DNA of 40,070 nucleotides, from positions 1-40,070 of the forward strand of contig JAHZIV010000097.1 of assembly GCA_022601255.1 (NCBI GenBank), given 5' to 3'. The translations under genes were made by a program, and so were the position numbers. Every line of letters starts with the position of its first letter. Position 1 is the first letter of the stretch. This DNA is from Gammaproteobacteria bacterium (GTDB taxonomy: Bacteria; Pseudomonadota; Gammaproteobacteria; Coxiellales; Coxiellaceae). Positions 1 through 7,331 of the stretch are shown here, piece by piece. Below the pieces are notes generated by a model. That model was not told the origin of the DNA, did no database searches, and was given only the letters and a program-made list of their open reading frames with translations.

Positions 1-289
1 CATCATCTATGAGCCCTGTTTTTTCAGCCTGATTAACATAATCTCTTAAGCTGCCACGAAAGCCAGGGTCATTGACTAGCACGTAACTGCGTAAATATTT
101 TGTTAGGAAAATATCAGTCACTCTGGAGAAGCGAGCAGCAAAGCTCTCCCAGGTTTCAAGCATTTCATCATCTAGTTTGTTTGCATCTACCGGTAGTTTT
201 AGGATTTTTTTATAACTGTATTCTAGGTGATCAAGCGCTTTGCAAAGTTTGCGCATTTGGGTGAGTAATATATCTTGGTGTTTAGACAT
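1..289 (-). CDS. HepT-like protein, partial at window edge
   Basis: A minus-strand frame opens with ATG at 289-287 and runs open to the left edge, giving at least 96 residues with no stop, so the 3' end lies outside the window. The protein is helical and charged (start MSKHQDILLTQMRKL). It carries a segment of the type LDDEMLETWESFAARFSRVTD followed by an FLTKYLRSY-like helix and a VNQAEKTGLID end. That pattern resembles the HepT/DUF86-like toxin of MNT-HepT pairs, in which a small nucleotidyltransferase usually sits next door. The partner would have to be left of the window. The family call rests on recalled motif similarity only; the existence of the gene is more secure than its function. 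Confidence 0.6.
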   Translation of the reverse strand, partial: MSKHQDILLTQMRKLCKALDHLEYSYKKILKLPVDANKLDDEMLETWESFAARFSRVTDIFLTKYLRSYVLVNDPGFRGSLRDYVNQAEKTGLIDD

Positions 290-331
290 AGTTCATCCTA
301 TCGAATAATATACGACCCCGCAATAGTTATG

Positions 332-337
332 TATAAT
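332..337 (+). promoter_or_regulatory. Putative -10 box for bamD
   Basis: A perfect TATAAT lies 35 nt before the ATG at 373. No good -35 hexamer is visible at 16-18 nt upstream. Transcription would start near 344, which leaves almost no leader for the TTG at 349 and supports the ATG at 373 as the translation start. Confidence 0.45.
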
Positions 338-372
338 GGCGTTTTCTATTGACTGATAAATGGACTATTTAC

Positions 373-1146
373 ATGAAAAGACTACTGTTTTTAGGCTTCG
401 CTGTTTTATTAATGATCACAGCTTGTTCGAACGAAGATACAGATGATTTGAAGCCTTATCGCCATATGACTTCAGAGCAATTATTCCAGAAGGGCGAGGA
501 ATATCTTGCAAAAGGTCGCTATGACCAAGCGACGAAATATTTTGAAGCATTGGATGCGATTTATCCGTTTGGACCGAATTCACGCCAAGGTGAGCTCGAT
601 GTTATTTATGCCTATTATGCAAACTCCGATGCGCCATCGGCGATAGCAGCAGCAGACCGTTTTATTAATTTGCACCCGCAAGATCCTGATGCGGCATACG
701 CACTGTATATGAAGGGTGTCATCCTATATAACCAAGGCATGACTTGGTTGCAACGTTTGGCAGGTAGCGACCCTGCATCACGCGATTTATCCAATAAAAA
801 AGAAGCGTATCTCGCATTTTCTGAATTATTGAAGCGCTATCCTCACAGTCGTTACACCAGAGATGCGGCGGTGCGTATGCTCTATATTCGAAACATGATT
901 GCTAAAAGAGAAATTCAGATTGCACGTTTTTACATAAAGCGCCAAGCTTATGTGGCTGCAGCAAATCGCGCGTCCATTGTGGTGCAGCACTATAATGGGA
1001 CGCCGGCGGTAATACCTGCGTTGACAATTTTAGTGGAGAGTTATCGTTATTTAGGTTTAACGCAGATGGCGAATAATACGCTAAAAGTGTTTAGAATCAG
1101 TTATCCTAATGCGCCTCAGCTCAAGAAGCTCTTAAATACAGCGTAA
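373..1146 (+). CDS. bamD: Outer membrane assembly lipoprotein BamD
   Basis: BamD is the essential lipoprotein of the BAM complex, which inserts beta-barrel proteins into the outer membrane; it scaffolds BamA from the periplasmic side. The protein has 257 residues from ATG 373, normal for the family. A short basic hydrophobic signal peptide ends in the lipobox ITAC, with the lipidated Cys at residue 18. It is followed by TPR-like helices with typical BamD phrases such as LFQKGEEYLAKGRYDQA, FGPNSRQGELDVIYAYY and SRYTRDAAVRM. The frame is open from TTG 349, but the signal peptide and the TATAAT at 332 favour 373. No strong Shine-Dalgarno precedes it. The next gene begins 12 nt downstream. Confidence 0.93.
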   Translation: MKRLLFLGFAVLLMITACSNEDTDDLKPYRHMTSEQLFQKGEEYLAKGRYDQATKYFEALDAIYPFGPNSRQGELDVIYAYYANSDAPSAIAAADRFINLHPQDPDAAYALYMKGVILYNQGMTWLQRLAGSDPASRDLSNKKEAYLAFSELLKRYPHSRYTRDAAVRMLYIRNMIAKREIQIARFYIKRQAYVAAANRASIVVQHYNGTPAVIPALTILVESYRYLGLTQMANNTLKVFRISYPNAPQLKKLLNTA

Positions 1147-1158
1147 GAGAGTGTCGTC

Positions 1159-1758
1159 ATGGAGGAATCAGGCGCAACGACTCATGCAAAGACGACGGTA
1201 GGTGGGCTCTGGGGGCATTTGTTTCGTCGCTTTATTCATGTTGGTATTATATCGATACCGCTTGTTTACTATTATGTTGTTGTGTCGGTTGCAAACCGAT
1301 ATCAATTTAATCCTAAAATTGTTGTATGGGTGATACTGGTGGCAATTTGGATTTTTGAGTTTTTCAGAATACGTTATCGTAAAGTTTTGTTTGCACAGCG
1401 ACAGCATGAGGCGACACATCTTTCTTCATTCGGTTGGGGCATGAGTGCATCGTGTATTGTGTTGTTGTTTGCCCCGAAGGCATTTGCATATCCAGTTCTC
1501 ATTAGTTGTGCGATCATCGATCCGTTACTGGGTGAGTTGCGACACCTACTTAAGATACCTTGCTTGGTTGCTATCATTGGTATTTTAGCAACCATTGGCA
1601 TTTGGTATTTGACACGCGCATGGCTACCAATAGCCTGGTGGTGGCCTTTAATAATGGGACCGATTACAGTTGCGGCAGAATGGCCTAATCTTAAATTGAT
1701 TGATGATAATGCGATGATTCAGTTGGTGCCATTGGTTGTGGTTTTACTGTTCCATTAA
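1159..1758 (+). CDS. Polytopic membrane protein, DolK/VTE5 (CTP-dependent lipid kinase)-like
   Basis: A 199-residue membrane protein with five or six hydrophobic segments. An N-terminal RRFIHVG resembles the RK-hHhxxG start of the dolichol kinase / DGK1 / VTE5 superfamily. A central DPLLGEL takes the place of the GD-A-x-xG motif, and the C-terminal AEWPNLKLIDDNAMIQL matches the family's E-x(n)-DDN-hxxPL signature. Known members phosphorylate polyprenols, diacylglycerol or phytol with CTP. Which lipid this one would use cannot be read from sequence. It follows bamD by 12 nt and is probably cotranscribed. It ends 4 nt from the convergent nadE stop, leaving no room for a terminator between them. 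The fold is moderately supported; the substrate is unknown. Confidence 0.7.
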   Translation: MEESGATTHAKTTVGGLWGHLFRRFIHVGIISIPLVYYYVVVSVANRYQFNPKIVVWVILVAIWIFEFFRIRYRKVLFAQRQHEATHLSSFGWGMSASCIVLLFAPKAFAYPVLISCAIIDPLLGELRHLLKIPCLVAIIGILATIGIWYLTRAWLPIAWWWPLIMGPITVAAEWPNLKLIDDNAMIQLVPLVVVLLFH

Positions 1759-1762
1759 AATT

Positions 1763-3376
1763 CTAATAGCCTGACGTAATTGGATAGCGTCGGTCTTTGC
1801 CAAAGGCGCGTTGACTGATGCGTACACCGACAGGAGCTTGGCGGCGCTTAAACTCATTCCGATTAATTAACCGTATAATATGATCGACCGTGTCTCTATT
1901 AAAGCCTGCCTCGCAAATAGTATCAGCATCTTGGTCTTGCTCGACATAACGATCGATAATCTCATCTAGTATATCATAAGGTGGTAATGAGTCTTGATCG
2001 GTTTGGTTTTCTGATAGCTCCGCAGAAGGTGCGCGGGTGATGACACGTTCGGGAATGACTGAGCCAAGGCTATTGCGATAACGCGCGAGCTTATAAACAA
2101 GTGTTTTAGGAATATCTTTTAATACTGCAAACGCACCAGCCATATCACCGTATAAGGTTGCATAGCCGACTGACATCTCACTCTTGTTGCCGGTGGTTAG
2201 AACAATTTTGCCAAATTTATTCGATAAGGCCATCAGTAGCGTGCCGCGAACACGCGCCTGAATATTTTCTTCGGTGGCATTGGGCTCTGTATTTTTAAAT
2301 AGAGGCTCTAATGATTTTAAAAATACTTTATAGGTAGGCTCGATCTCAATAACTTGATAGTCAACACCTAGCGCTTTTGCTTCTGCTTCAGCATCCTCTT
2401 GGCTTATCGAGGCAGTATAGCGAGATGGCATCATTACGGCAGAGACATTGTCAGCGTCCACAGCATCGACGGCAATTGCTAATGTCAGAGCTGAATCAAT
2501 ACCACCGGATAAACCCACCAGTGCGCCCGGAAAATTATTTTTATAAATATAATCGCGCACTGCTAGCACCAGAGTTTGATAAATATTCTGCTCTAGAGTG
2601 AGGCGTTCTGGCAATGATTGTGGCTTGATGTCAAGAGTGTTCTCTTGTTGTTGTATGTCGATGGTCAGCAGTTGTTCTTGGTAATAGGCGGCTTGAGCAA
2701 CGCGTTCTCCTTCTGCACTCACTACCATAGAGCCACCATCGAATACCAGCTCATCCTGTCCGCCGATAAGATTGACATAGACGATGGGAATATTATTATC
2801 TGTGGCGCGTTGTCGTAATAGGGTTTCGCGTGCGCGGGATTTATTGCGGTTATAGGGTGAGGCGTTAAGTGATAGAATTAATTGTGCGCCTGTTTGTTTG
2901 GCTTGTCGTACAGGCTCTTGTTCCCACAGATCTTCGCAGATCACAACACCCATTTGTATATTCTTAAGTTGAATGATGCAGGCGGTGTCGCCCGCACTAA
3001 AATAGCGTTTTTCGTCGAATACGGTGTAGTTCGGTAGGCATTGCTTGTGATAAGTATTGATGATTTTTCCGTGTGAGATAAAGGCGGCGCTATTAAAATG
3101 TTTACCATTTTGTTGACTGGGGTAGCCGACTAAAATAGAAGTCTCTTGCGTGTTGCTTGCAATGTGTTGCAATGCTTTTTCGACACGCTGATACAGGGCG
3201 GGGCGAAATAATAAATCTTCCGGCGGATAGCCTGTGATGCTCAATTCAGGGAATACGGTAAGATCTGCTTTTTGTTGTTGAGCTTTATGCGCAGTATCAA
3301 TAATCAGTTGAGCATTTTTTTCGATTGCACCGACGTGGCAGTTAATTTGTGCGAGTGTGATTTTTAATGAATTCAT
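1763..3376 (-). CDS. nadE: Glutamine-dependent NAD+ synthetase
   Basis: NadE makes NAD+ from nicotinic acid adenine dinucleotide with ATP, taking ammonia from glutamine. The 537-residue protein has both domains. The N-terminal nitrilase-type glutaminase has the Glu-Lys-Cys triad visible as E44 (VFPELSITGYPPEDLL), K111 (KQCLPNY) and C147 (VVICEDLWE). The C-terminal synthetase has the P-loop LSGGIDSALT near residue 295 and the TTGNKSEMSVGYATLYGDM segment. The frame extends 20 codons upstream, but the conserved start MNSLKITLAQINCHVGAI lies at 3376. The ATG overlaps the stop of the upstream DUF498 gene (ATGA), indicating translational coupling. Confidence 0.95.
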   Translation of the reverse strand: MNSLKITLAQINCHVGAIEKNAQLIIDTAHKAQQQKADLTVFPELSITGYPPEDLLFRPALYQRVEKALQHIASNTQETSILVGYPSQQNGKHFNSAAFISHGKIINTYHKQCLPNYTVFDEKRYFSAGDTACIIQLKNIQMGVVICEDLWEQEPVRQAKQTGAQLILSLNASPYNRNKSRARETLLRQRATDNNIPIVYVNLIGGQDELVFDGGSMVVSAEGERVAQAAYYQEQLLTIDIQQQENTLDIKPQSLPERLTLEQNIYQTLVLAVRDYIYKNNFPGALVGLSGGIDSALTLAIAVDAVDADNVSAVMMPSRYTASISQEDAEAEAKALGVDYQVIEIEPTYKVFLKSLEPLFKNTEPNATEENIQARVRGTLLMALSNKFGKIVLTTGNKSEMSVGYATLYGDMAGAFAVLKDIPKTLVYKLARYRNSLGSVIPERVITRAPSAELSENQTDQDSLPPYDILDEIIDRYVEQDQDADTICEAGFNRDTVDHIIRLINRNEFKRRQAPVGVRISQRAFGKDRRYPITSGY

Positions 3377-3717
3377 AGTTTTAATCCTGCAGCAACCTGT
3401 CGGCCTTCTGCTAATAGAACTGTAAAGGTGCGACAAGCTGCTCCCGTATCCATGTATTCAAAACCAATCTGTGCATCATCCAATTGTTTTAGCAGGGTAT
3501 CATCTGGACGTTCAAATGTAAGGCCGGTGCCAAGAATGATGATCTCAGGTTGTAGTGCTATGATTGCTTGGAAATCTGATGGATCCCAATTTGGGATAAG
3601 TGTATTGGCTGTGACAATCAGACTATGATCGTAGCGGGTATCATTGACTGTAACCGACCCTGTCTCATAAGCCTTGATTTGGTAGCGCGCATCGCAATTG
3701 TCTCGTTCGAGTCTCAT
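3373..3717 (-). CDS. DUF498 / Mth938-domain protein
   Basis: A 114-residue protein of the Mth938/NDUFAF3-like (DUF498) fold. The family phrases are visible: a Tyr/Arg-rich first strand, SLIVTANTLIPNWDP, IIILGTGLTF and the closing MDTGAACRTFTVLLAEGRQVAAGL. Mitochondrial members help assemble complex I; the bacterial role is unsettled. The length is typical. It is the first gene of a two-gene operon with nadE, the two overlapping by four bases. No direct functional link to NAD synthesis is established, so the pairing is suggestive only. Confidence is high in the family and low in any function. Confidence 0.88.
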   Translation of the reverse strand: MRLERDNCDARYQIKAYETGSVTVNDTRYDHSLIVTANTLIPNWDPSDFQAIIALQPEIIILGTGLTFERPDDTLLKQLDDAQIGFEYMDTGAACRTFTVLLAEGRQVAAGLKL

Positions 3718-3758
3718 GGCGATAGTATAGCATAGAATTTATGAGCTTTTACTATTGC

Positions 3759-4715
3759 TTAAGCGAGATCCTTTATTGAAGCGTACGTTTGTTGTTGAGG
3801 CTGTATTTCAGAAGCATGTAGGCCTTTGAAAAAATCACTTCTGTTTATGGTATTGCAGGATTCGTTAGCAAGTTTCAATAATGACGGCAGCGTCATCAAT
3901 AATGCAAACCCACCAACAATTTGGTCACTGTATGGGAACAACTTTTCATTGTTATTAATGAGTTTAATTACGGTATAAAGTGCCCATATATCCATGTTAC
4001 CAAAACCAACCCGGATAAAATGTTCAGGCCAGCTTAAAAATTTACCTAATTTATAACAGCAATGGTTCTTGGTTTTTTCTGGGTAAGATTGACCTTCTCC
4101 TATTTCAGGACTATGCAGGCCAGAGAAAAAATGGCTGAAACAATTTTTCGGTGTGCTATCGAGATATTTATTAAAGGATTCATTGGCCAACTTAATTAAA
4201 GACAAGCTAAGAAAAAATAAATTAAAGTAACCGACAATTGGGTCAATTTGTTTGAATGATGTGCCCCTTGGACTGTCTGCATACACTTTAATAACATTGT
4301 AGAGTCCCCAGATATCCATGGTGCCACAGCCCACCCTGAAAAATTTCTCAAACCAGCCTAGAGCTATGGCGGTTTTGTAGAAGACTCCATGTAGTTTATT
4401 TGTTTCATGTGTTGTTCTTTCAGAATGATGAAATCCTGACAAGATGCGCCGCATGCAATTCTTACCAAGCTTATTTTTATTTTGGTCGGCATAGGTCTCG
4501 TTAAAAAATTTTATTTGCGATAGTGTTAACAAGAAGAAGCTTATGCCGATGAAAACAGGGTTTTCAGATTCAAAATAGACTTCGTTATGATGATACATTT
4601 TAGAAATGCTATAGATTCCCCAGAATGCTTTGCTGCCCCAGCCAACACGAAAATATTTTTCGGTCCATCCAATGCCTGCGCCTATTTTATAGGCAGTGGT
4701 ATTATTTGCTGACAT
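3759..4715 (-). CDS. Novel protein built of three tandem repeats of a ~90-residue domain
   Basis: A 318-residue protein not recognised by family. It consists of three copies of one unit, at about residues 9-99, 113-203 and 221-302. Each unit starts with Y-K-x(6)-G/S-W-x-E-K/H-x-F/I-R-V-G-x-G, continues x(4)-W-G/A-x-Y-x(3)-K, then a hydrophobic helix, K-L-A-N-E-S or similar, and ends F-x-G-L/F-H-x-S-E. The aligned tryptophans are W17, W121 and W229. Each unit has two hydrophobic stretches, so it may sit in or on membranes, but no signal peptide is seen. The C-terminal tail is Gln-rich. It is divergent from the ankyrin gene across a 113-nt gap. A secreted effector or a membrane-shaping protein are both possible; neither is shown. 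Confidence 0.8.
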   Translation of the reverse strand: MSANNTTAYKIGAGIGWTEKYFRVGWGSKAFWGIYSISKMYHHNEVYFESENPVFIGISFFLLTLSQIKFFNETYADQNKNKLGKNCMRRILSGFHHSERTTHETNKLHGVFYKTAIALGWFEKFFRVGCGTMDIWGLYNVIKVYADSPRGTSFKQIDPIVGYFNLFFLSLSLIKLANESFNKYLDSTPKNCFSHFFSGLHSPEIGEGQSYPEKTKNHCCYKLGKFLSWPEHFIRVGFGNMDIWALYTVIKLINNNEKLFPYSDQIVGGFALLMTLPSLLKLANESCNTINRSDFFKGLHASEIQPQQQTYASIKDLA

Positions 4716-4770
4716 AGCACCTCCCTATGTTGGTGTAAATAATATCGTGATGGATCGTTAATGTCTAGAG

Positions 4771-4798
4771 TTGAGTTATGGTTGTATTCTGATAGTAT
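4771..4798 (+). promoter_or_regulatory. Putative promoter of the ankyrin-repeat gene
   Basis: TTGAGT (4771-4776) and TAGTAT (4793-4798) are separated by 16 nt in the divergent gap, about 30 nt before ATG 4829. Each box matches the sigma-70 consensus at four of six positions, so the call is weak. Confidence 0.33.
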
Positions 4799-4828
4799 GC
4801 AAGTATTAACAGAGATGGGGGTAATAAT

Positions 4829-6022
4829 ATGGATCAAGAAAAAGTAATACATTTCAACTTGAGTTTATGGATGAAAGCAATTCGAGAGGGAGATGAGAGG
4901 GGTGTTCGGCAAGGGCTTTGTTCAGATTTCTCAGTCAATGCTGTCGATAAGAGTGCGCGCATTAAACAGACTCCATTGCAATGTGCCATCTATTTTGGCC
5001 AAGCCAAATCGTTACAGTTACTATTGGAAAATATAACAGAAGAAGAGAGAGCTGCGGTGGGTGATTTATTTAGTTTCGCAATCATGCATGGTAGAGGTTC
5101 TAGAAGTATTATTGAAATGCTGGAGGTGCATAAGTTTCGCTTCGGAAATGCTGTGCATAAGGCTGCTTTTTTGGGGCATGTTAAGGCATTAACCGAGATT
5201 GTTGTTCCGGGATCAATAGCCTCATACAGTGTGTCTGATTTAGAGGATAATAATGCATGGCTGTATGCGGCAGCAGGCGGTCATCTAGATATGCTTAAAT
5301 ATTTAAAAGGCCAGGCGATCAATTTTGGCAAGAAAAATAAAAAACAACAAAACGCATTGCATTTAGCGATACAGAATTCATGTTCTGATGAAGTCATTGA
5401 GTTTTTGATTTCTCTTGCCGATGATGCTTCTCATACCCTTGATTTGGATGCTCCTGATGAGTTGGGTCGTACGCCTTTGTTGTGTGCAGCAGAGCGAGGC
5501 CGTTGTGCTGTAGTGCAAAAACTTGTTGCAACAGAGCAGGTAAAAGTGGATGCCGTGGATGATTGTGGTTTCTCAGCGCTACATCTAACTGCCATGCATG
5601 GAAATACGGAGACACTTGGTTGTTTGCTTGGGCTTCAACAAATACCGTTGGAATCAAGAGCGCTAGAATGGTCTTTAACACCATTGCTTTGTGCGGTAGC
5701 GGCTAATCGTCTTGAACAAGCGCAATGCTTGGTGAAAGGAGGCGCTGATTTAGCAGCAAAAGATAAGTTTGGTTGTCATGCATTGGATATTGCTACACGA
5801 TTAGGCTTTGAGGTAACTGCAGATTGGTTGCGAACTGCCAAAGGGTCAAAAGGTGAGACAGTTGAATCTGCGCCTACGATTGCGAGACCTCGTCCAGTCA
5901 GGCATTCGACTTCTACGGCAGCTGCCGGTGTTGGGGTTGTCAATAAATCTTCGCCGCGTAAGGCTGCTGCACTACCTGTGCCGTCCGGTAAAGGTAGTGC
6001 CCCAAGGCCATCAAGCGCATAG
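4829..6022 (+). CDS. Ankyrin-repeat protein, candidate host-directed effector
   Basis: A 397-residue protein with about seven ankyrin-type helical repeats between residues 47 and 338. The clearest are at 174-205 (NALHLAIQNSCSDEVIEFL), 213-242 (GRTPLLCAAERGRCAVVQKL), 247-276 (GFSALHLTAMHGNTETLGCL) and 283-312 (LTPLLCAVAANRLEQAQCLV). From about residue 340 the chain becomes a Pro/Ser/Ala/Arg-rich tail (RPRPVRHSTSTAAAG, SGKGSAPRPSSA), probably disordered. No signal peptide or transmembrane segment is seen. Ankyrin proteins of this layout are frequent type IV (Dot/Icm) effectors in Legionella and Coxiella, where the tail can carry the export signal; that is family knowledge, not proof here. GGGG lies ten bases before the ATG. 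Target unknown. Confidence 0.85.
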   Translation: MDQEKVIHFNLSLWMKAIREGDERGVRQGLCSDFSVNAVDKSARIKQTPLQCAIYFGQAKSLQLLLENITEEERAAVGDLFSFAIMHGRGSRSIIEMLEVHKFRFGNAVHKAAFLGHVKALTEIVVPGSIASYSVSDLEDNNAWLYAAAGGHLDMLKYLKGQAINFGKKNKKQQNALHLAIQNSCSDEVIEFLISLADDASHTLDLDAPDELGRTPLLCAAERGRCAVVQKLVATEQVKVDAVDDCGFSALHLTAMHGNTETLGCLLGLQQIPLESRALEWSLTPLLCAVAANRLEQAQCLVKGGADLAAKDKFGCHALDIATRLGFEVTADWLRTAKGSKGETVESAPTIARPRPVRHSTSTAAAGVGVVNKSSPRKAAALPVPSGKGSAPRPSSA

Positions 6023-6050
6023 GCCCATGATTTTATGATGTATTTTTGTG

Positions 6051-6079
6051 TTGTAATTATGCGGTCAATCTATTAGAAT
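6051..6079 (+). promoter_or_regulatory. Sigma-70 promoter of the rpsF operon
   Basis: TTGTAA (6051-6056) and TAGAAT (6074-6079) are spaced by exactly 17 nt. A G/C-rich leader with a run of six G (6121-6126) follows before the rpsF ATG at 6148. rpsF leaders in many bacteria bind S6:S18 for feedback control. I could not fold a convincing copy of that element here. Confidence 0.55.
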
Positions 6080-6147
6080 GCCTCTCTTTAAATAAAACCT
6101 TGCTCCACTGCTCGTTAGGCGGGGGGCTTAAACCATAAGGGGATCCT

Positions 6148-6495
6148 ATGCGACACTATGAAATCGTCATCATGGTGCACCCAGATCAGAGTGCACAAGT
6201 TCCAGCAATGCTAGAGCGTTATCAAAAAATTGTTAAAGAAGGTAAGGGTAAAATTCATCGCCTCGAAGATTGGGGCCGACGTCAGTTAGCTTATTCTATC
6301 GATAAAGTTCATAAGGCGCATTATCTATTGGCCAATATCGAATGTGATCAGAAAGTACTGGATGAACTTGAAAATGCTTTTCGGTATAACGATGCGGTAA
6401 TTCGTAACTTGGTGTTAGTGAAGAAGCACGCTGTGAGCAAGCCATCTCCGATGATGAAAGAAGAAAACGCTAAGCCTGTAGACATTGCAGCATAA
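6148..6495 (+). CDS. rpsF: 30S ribosomal protein bS6
   Basis: bS6 binds the central domain of 16S rRNA together with bS18 on the small-subunit platform. The protein has 115 residues. It starts [15 protein letters not shown] and contains the family segment [25 protein letters not shown] and the [13 protein letters not shown] strand. The C-terminal tail ([18 protein letters not shown]) is short and variable, as in other gammaproteobacteria. It is the first gene of rpsF-rpsR-rplI-dnaB-alr, with AAGGGG ahead of the ATG and 22 nt to rpsR. No priB lies between rpsF and rpsR, unlike in the enterobacterial arrangement. Confidence 0.97.
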   Translation: MRHYEIVIMVHPDQSAQVPAMLERYQKIVKEGKGKIHRLEDWGRRQLAYSIDKVHKAHYLLANIECDQKVLDELENAFRYNDAVIRNLVLVKKHAVSKPSPMMKEENAKPVDIAA

Positions 6496-6517
6496 CGACT
6501 AGAGTGAGGAATTAATT

Positions 6518-6745
6518 ATGGCATCTTATTTTCGTAGAAAAAAAGCCTGTGCTTTCAAAAATGAAGAAGGCGTGGATATTGATTATAAAGATTTAAACAT
6601 GTTGAGAGAGTATGTGATGGAGTCGGGGCGTATTGTTCCGAGTCGTATTACGGGTACCAGTGCGCGTTATCAACGTCAATTGTCGAGAGCGATCAAATTA
6701 GCACGTTACTTATCGTTATTGCCTTATTGCGATAATCACGAATAA
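6518..6745 (+). CDS. rpsR: 30S ribosomal protein bS18
   Basis: bS18 pairs with bS6 on the platform of the small subunit. At 75 residues it has the family length. The key regions are the basic N-terminus with an FRRKK motif, [26 protein letters not shown] in the middle, and the RNA-binding [20 protein letters not shown] at the end. A GAGTGAGGA Shine-Dalgarno region lies shortly before ATG 6518, and almost the same string (GAGTGAGGA) precedes rplI. It lies between rpsF and rplI with gaps of about 20 nt, so it is cotranscribed. Confidence 0.97.
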   Translation: MASYFRRKKACAFKNEEGVDIDYKDLNMLREYVMESGRIVPSRITGTSARYQRQLSRAIKLARYLSLLPYCDNHE

Positions 6746-6765
6746 TCCTAGAGTGAGGAAAGAAT

Positions 6766-7221
6766 ATGAGAGTTATTTTACAAGATAAAGTGGCAAACCT
6801 AGGCGGTATCGGTGATTTGGTAACTGTAAAGCCGGGTTATGCACGTAATTATTTATTGCCGTTTGGTGTTGCGTTGCCAGCTACCGATGAAAACATTAAA
6901 TCTCTTGAGAAGCGTCGTGCGGAACTTGAAAAGCTAGCGGCTGCTAAATTAGCAGAGGCAAAAGCACGTGCGACTAAGCTTGAAGGGCTTGCAATAGTGG
7001 TCGAGGCACGAGTGGGCGAAGAGGGTAAATTGTTTGGTTCGGTTGGTCCGCGTGATATTGCTGATGCCGTTGTGGCCTTAGGTGCTGAGCTTGAGAAGAG
7101 TGAGATCAGTTTGCCAGATGGACCGATACATGATGTTGGTGAGCATGAGGTTGCGGTTAATATTCATACGGATCTTCATGTGATGCTGAAAGTGACCGTT
7201 AAGGGTGCCGAAGAAGAGTAG
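6766..7221 (+). CDS. rplI: 50S ribosomal protein bL9
   Basis: bL9 sits at the base of the L1 stalk and affects frame maintenance. The 151-residue protein has the diagnostic N-terminal domain (MRVILQDKVANLGGIGDLVTVKPGYARNYL, residues 1-30), a long Ala/Lys/Glu connecting helix (about 45-75) and a C-terminal domain with GKLFGSVGPRDIADAV. The length is normal. It is the third gene of the rpsF operon, 20 nt after rpsR. A 110-nt gap containing an inverted repeat separates it from dnaB, so dnaB expression may be partly uncoupled. Confidence 0.97.
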   Translation: MRVILQDKVANLGGIGDLVTVKPGYARNYLLPFGVALPATDENIKSLEKRRAELEKLAAAKLAEAKARATKLEGLAIVVEARVGEEGKLFGSVGPRDIADAVVALGAELEKSEISLPDGPIHDVGEHEVAVNIHTDLHVMLKVTVKGAEEE

Positions 7222-7252
7222 CAGTATGCGGTCTTGAGCACTCAGTTTCTTT

Positions 7253-7300
7253 GGATTGCTTTGCTGTGCTCGCAATGACGCAGCTCCGTGTCATTGCGAC
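7253..7300. repeat. Dispersed intergenic repeat, copy 1, with 10-bp inverted repeat
   Basis: Read on the minus strand, 7280-7253 gives CGTCATTGCGAGC followed by ACAGCAAAGCAATCC. This nearly matches the copy at 16208-16234. A second, inverted core (GTCATTGCGA, 7290-7299) faces TCGCAATGAC (7270-7279) across a 10-nt loop, so the transcript between rplI and dnaB can form a hairpin. Confidence 0.7.
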
Positions 7301-7331
7301 TCCTACAGTATTCAAGTATCATAACACCACT

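Noticed and set aside
349-372. TTG start for bamD eight codons upstream of ATG 373.
   Set aside because: It would put eight polar residues before the lipoprotein signal peptide, and the TATAAT at 332 leaves almost no leader.
6080-6147. S6:S18 feedback RNA element in the rpsF leader.
   Set aside because: The leader has a G-run and some pairing potential, but I could not find the paired stem and bulge expected for that element.
7251-7331. Longer N-terminus of dnaB.
   Set aside because: The extra codons are the intergenic repeat read in frame; DnaB similarity starts just after ATG 7332.
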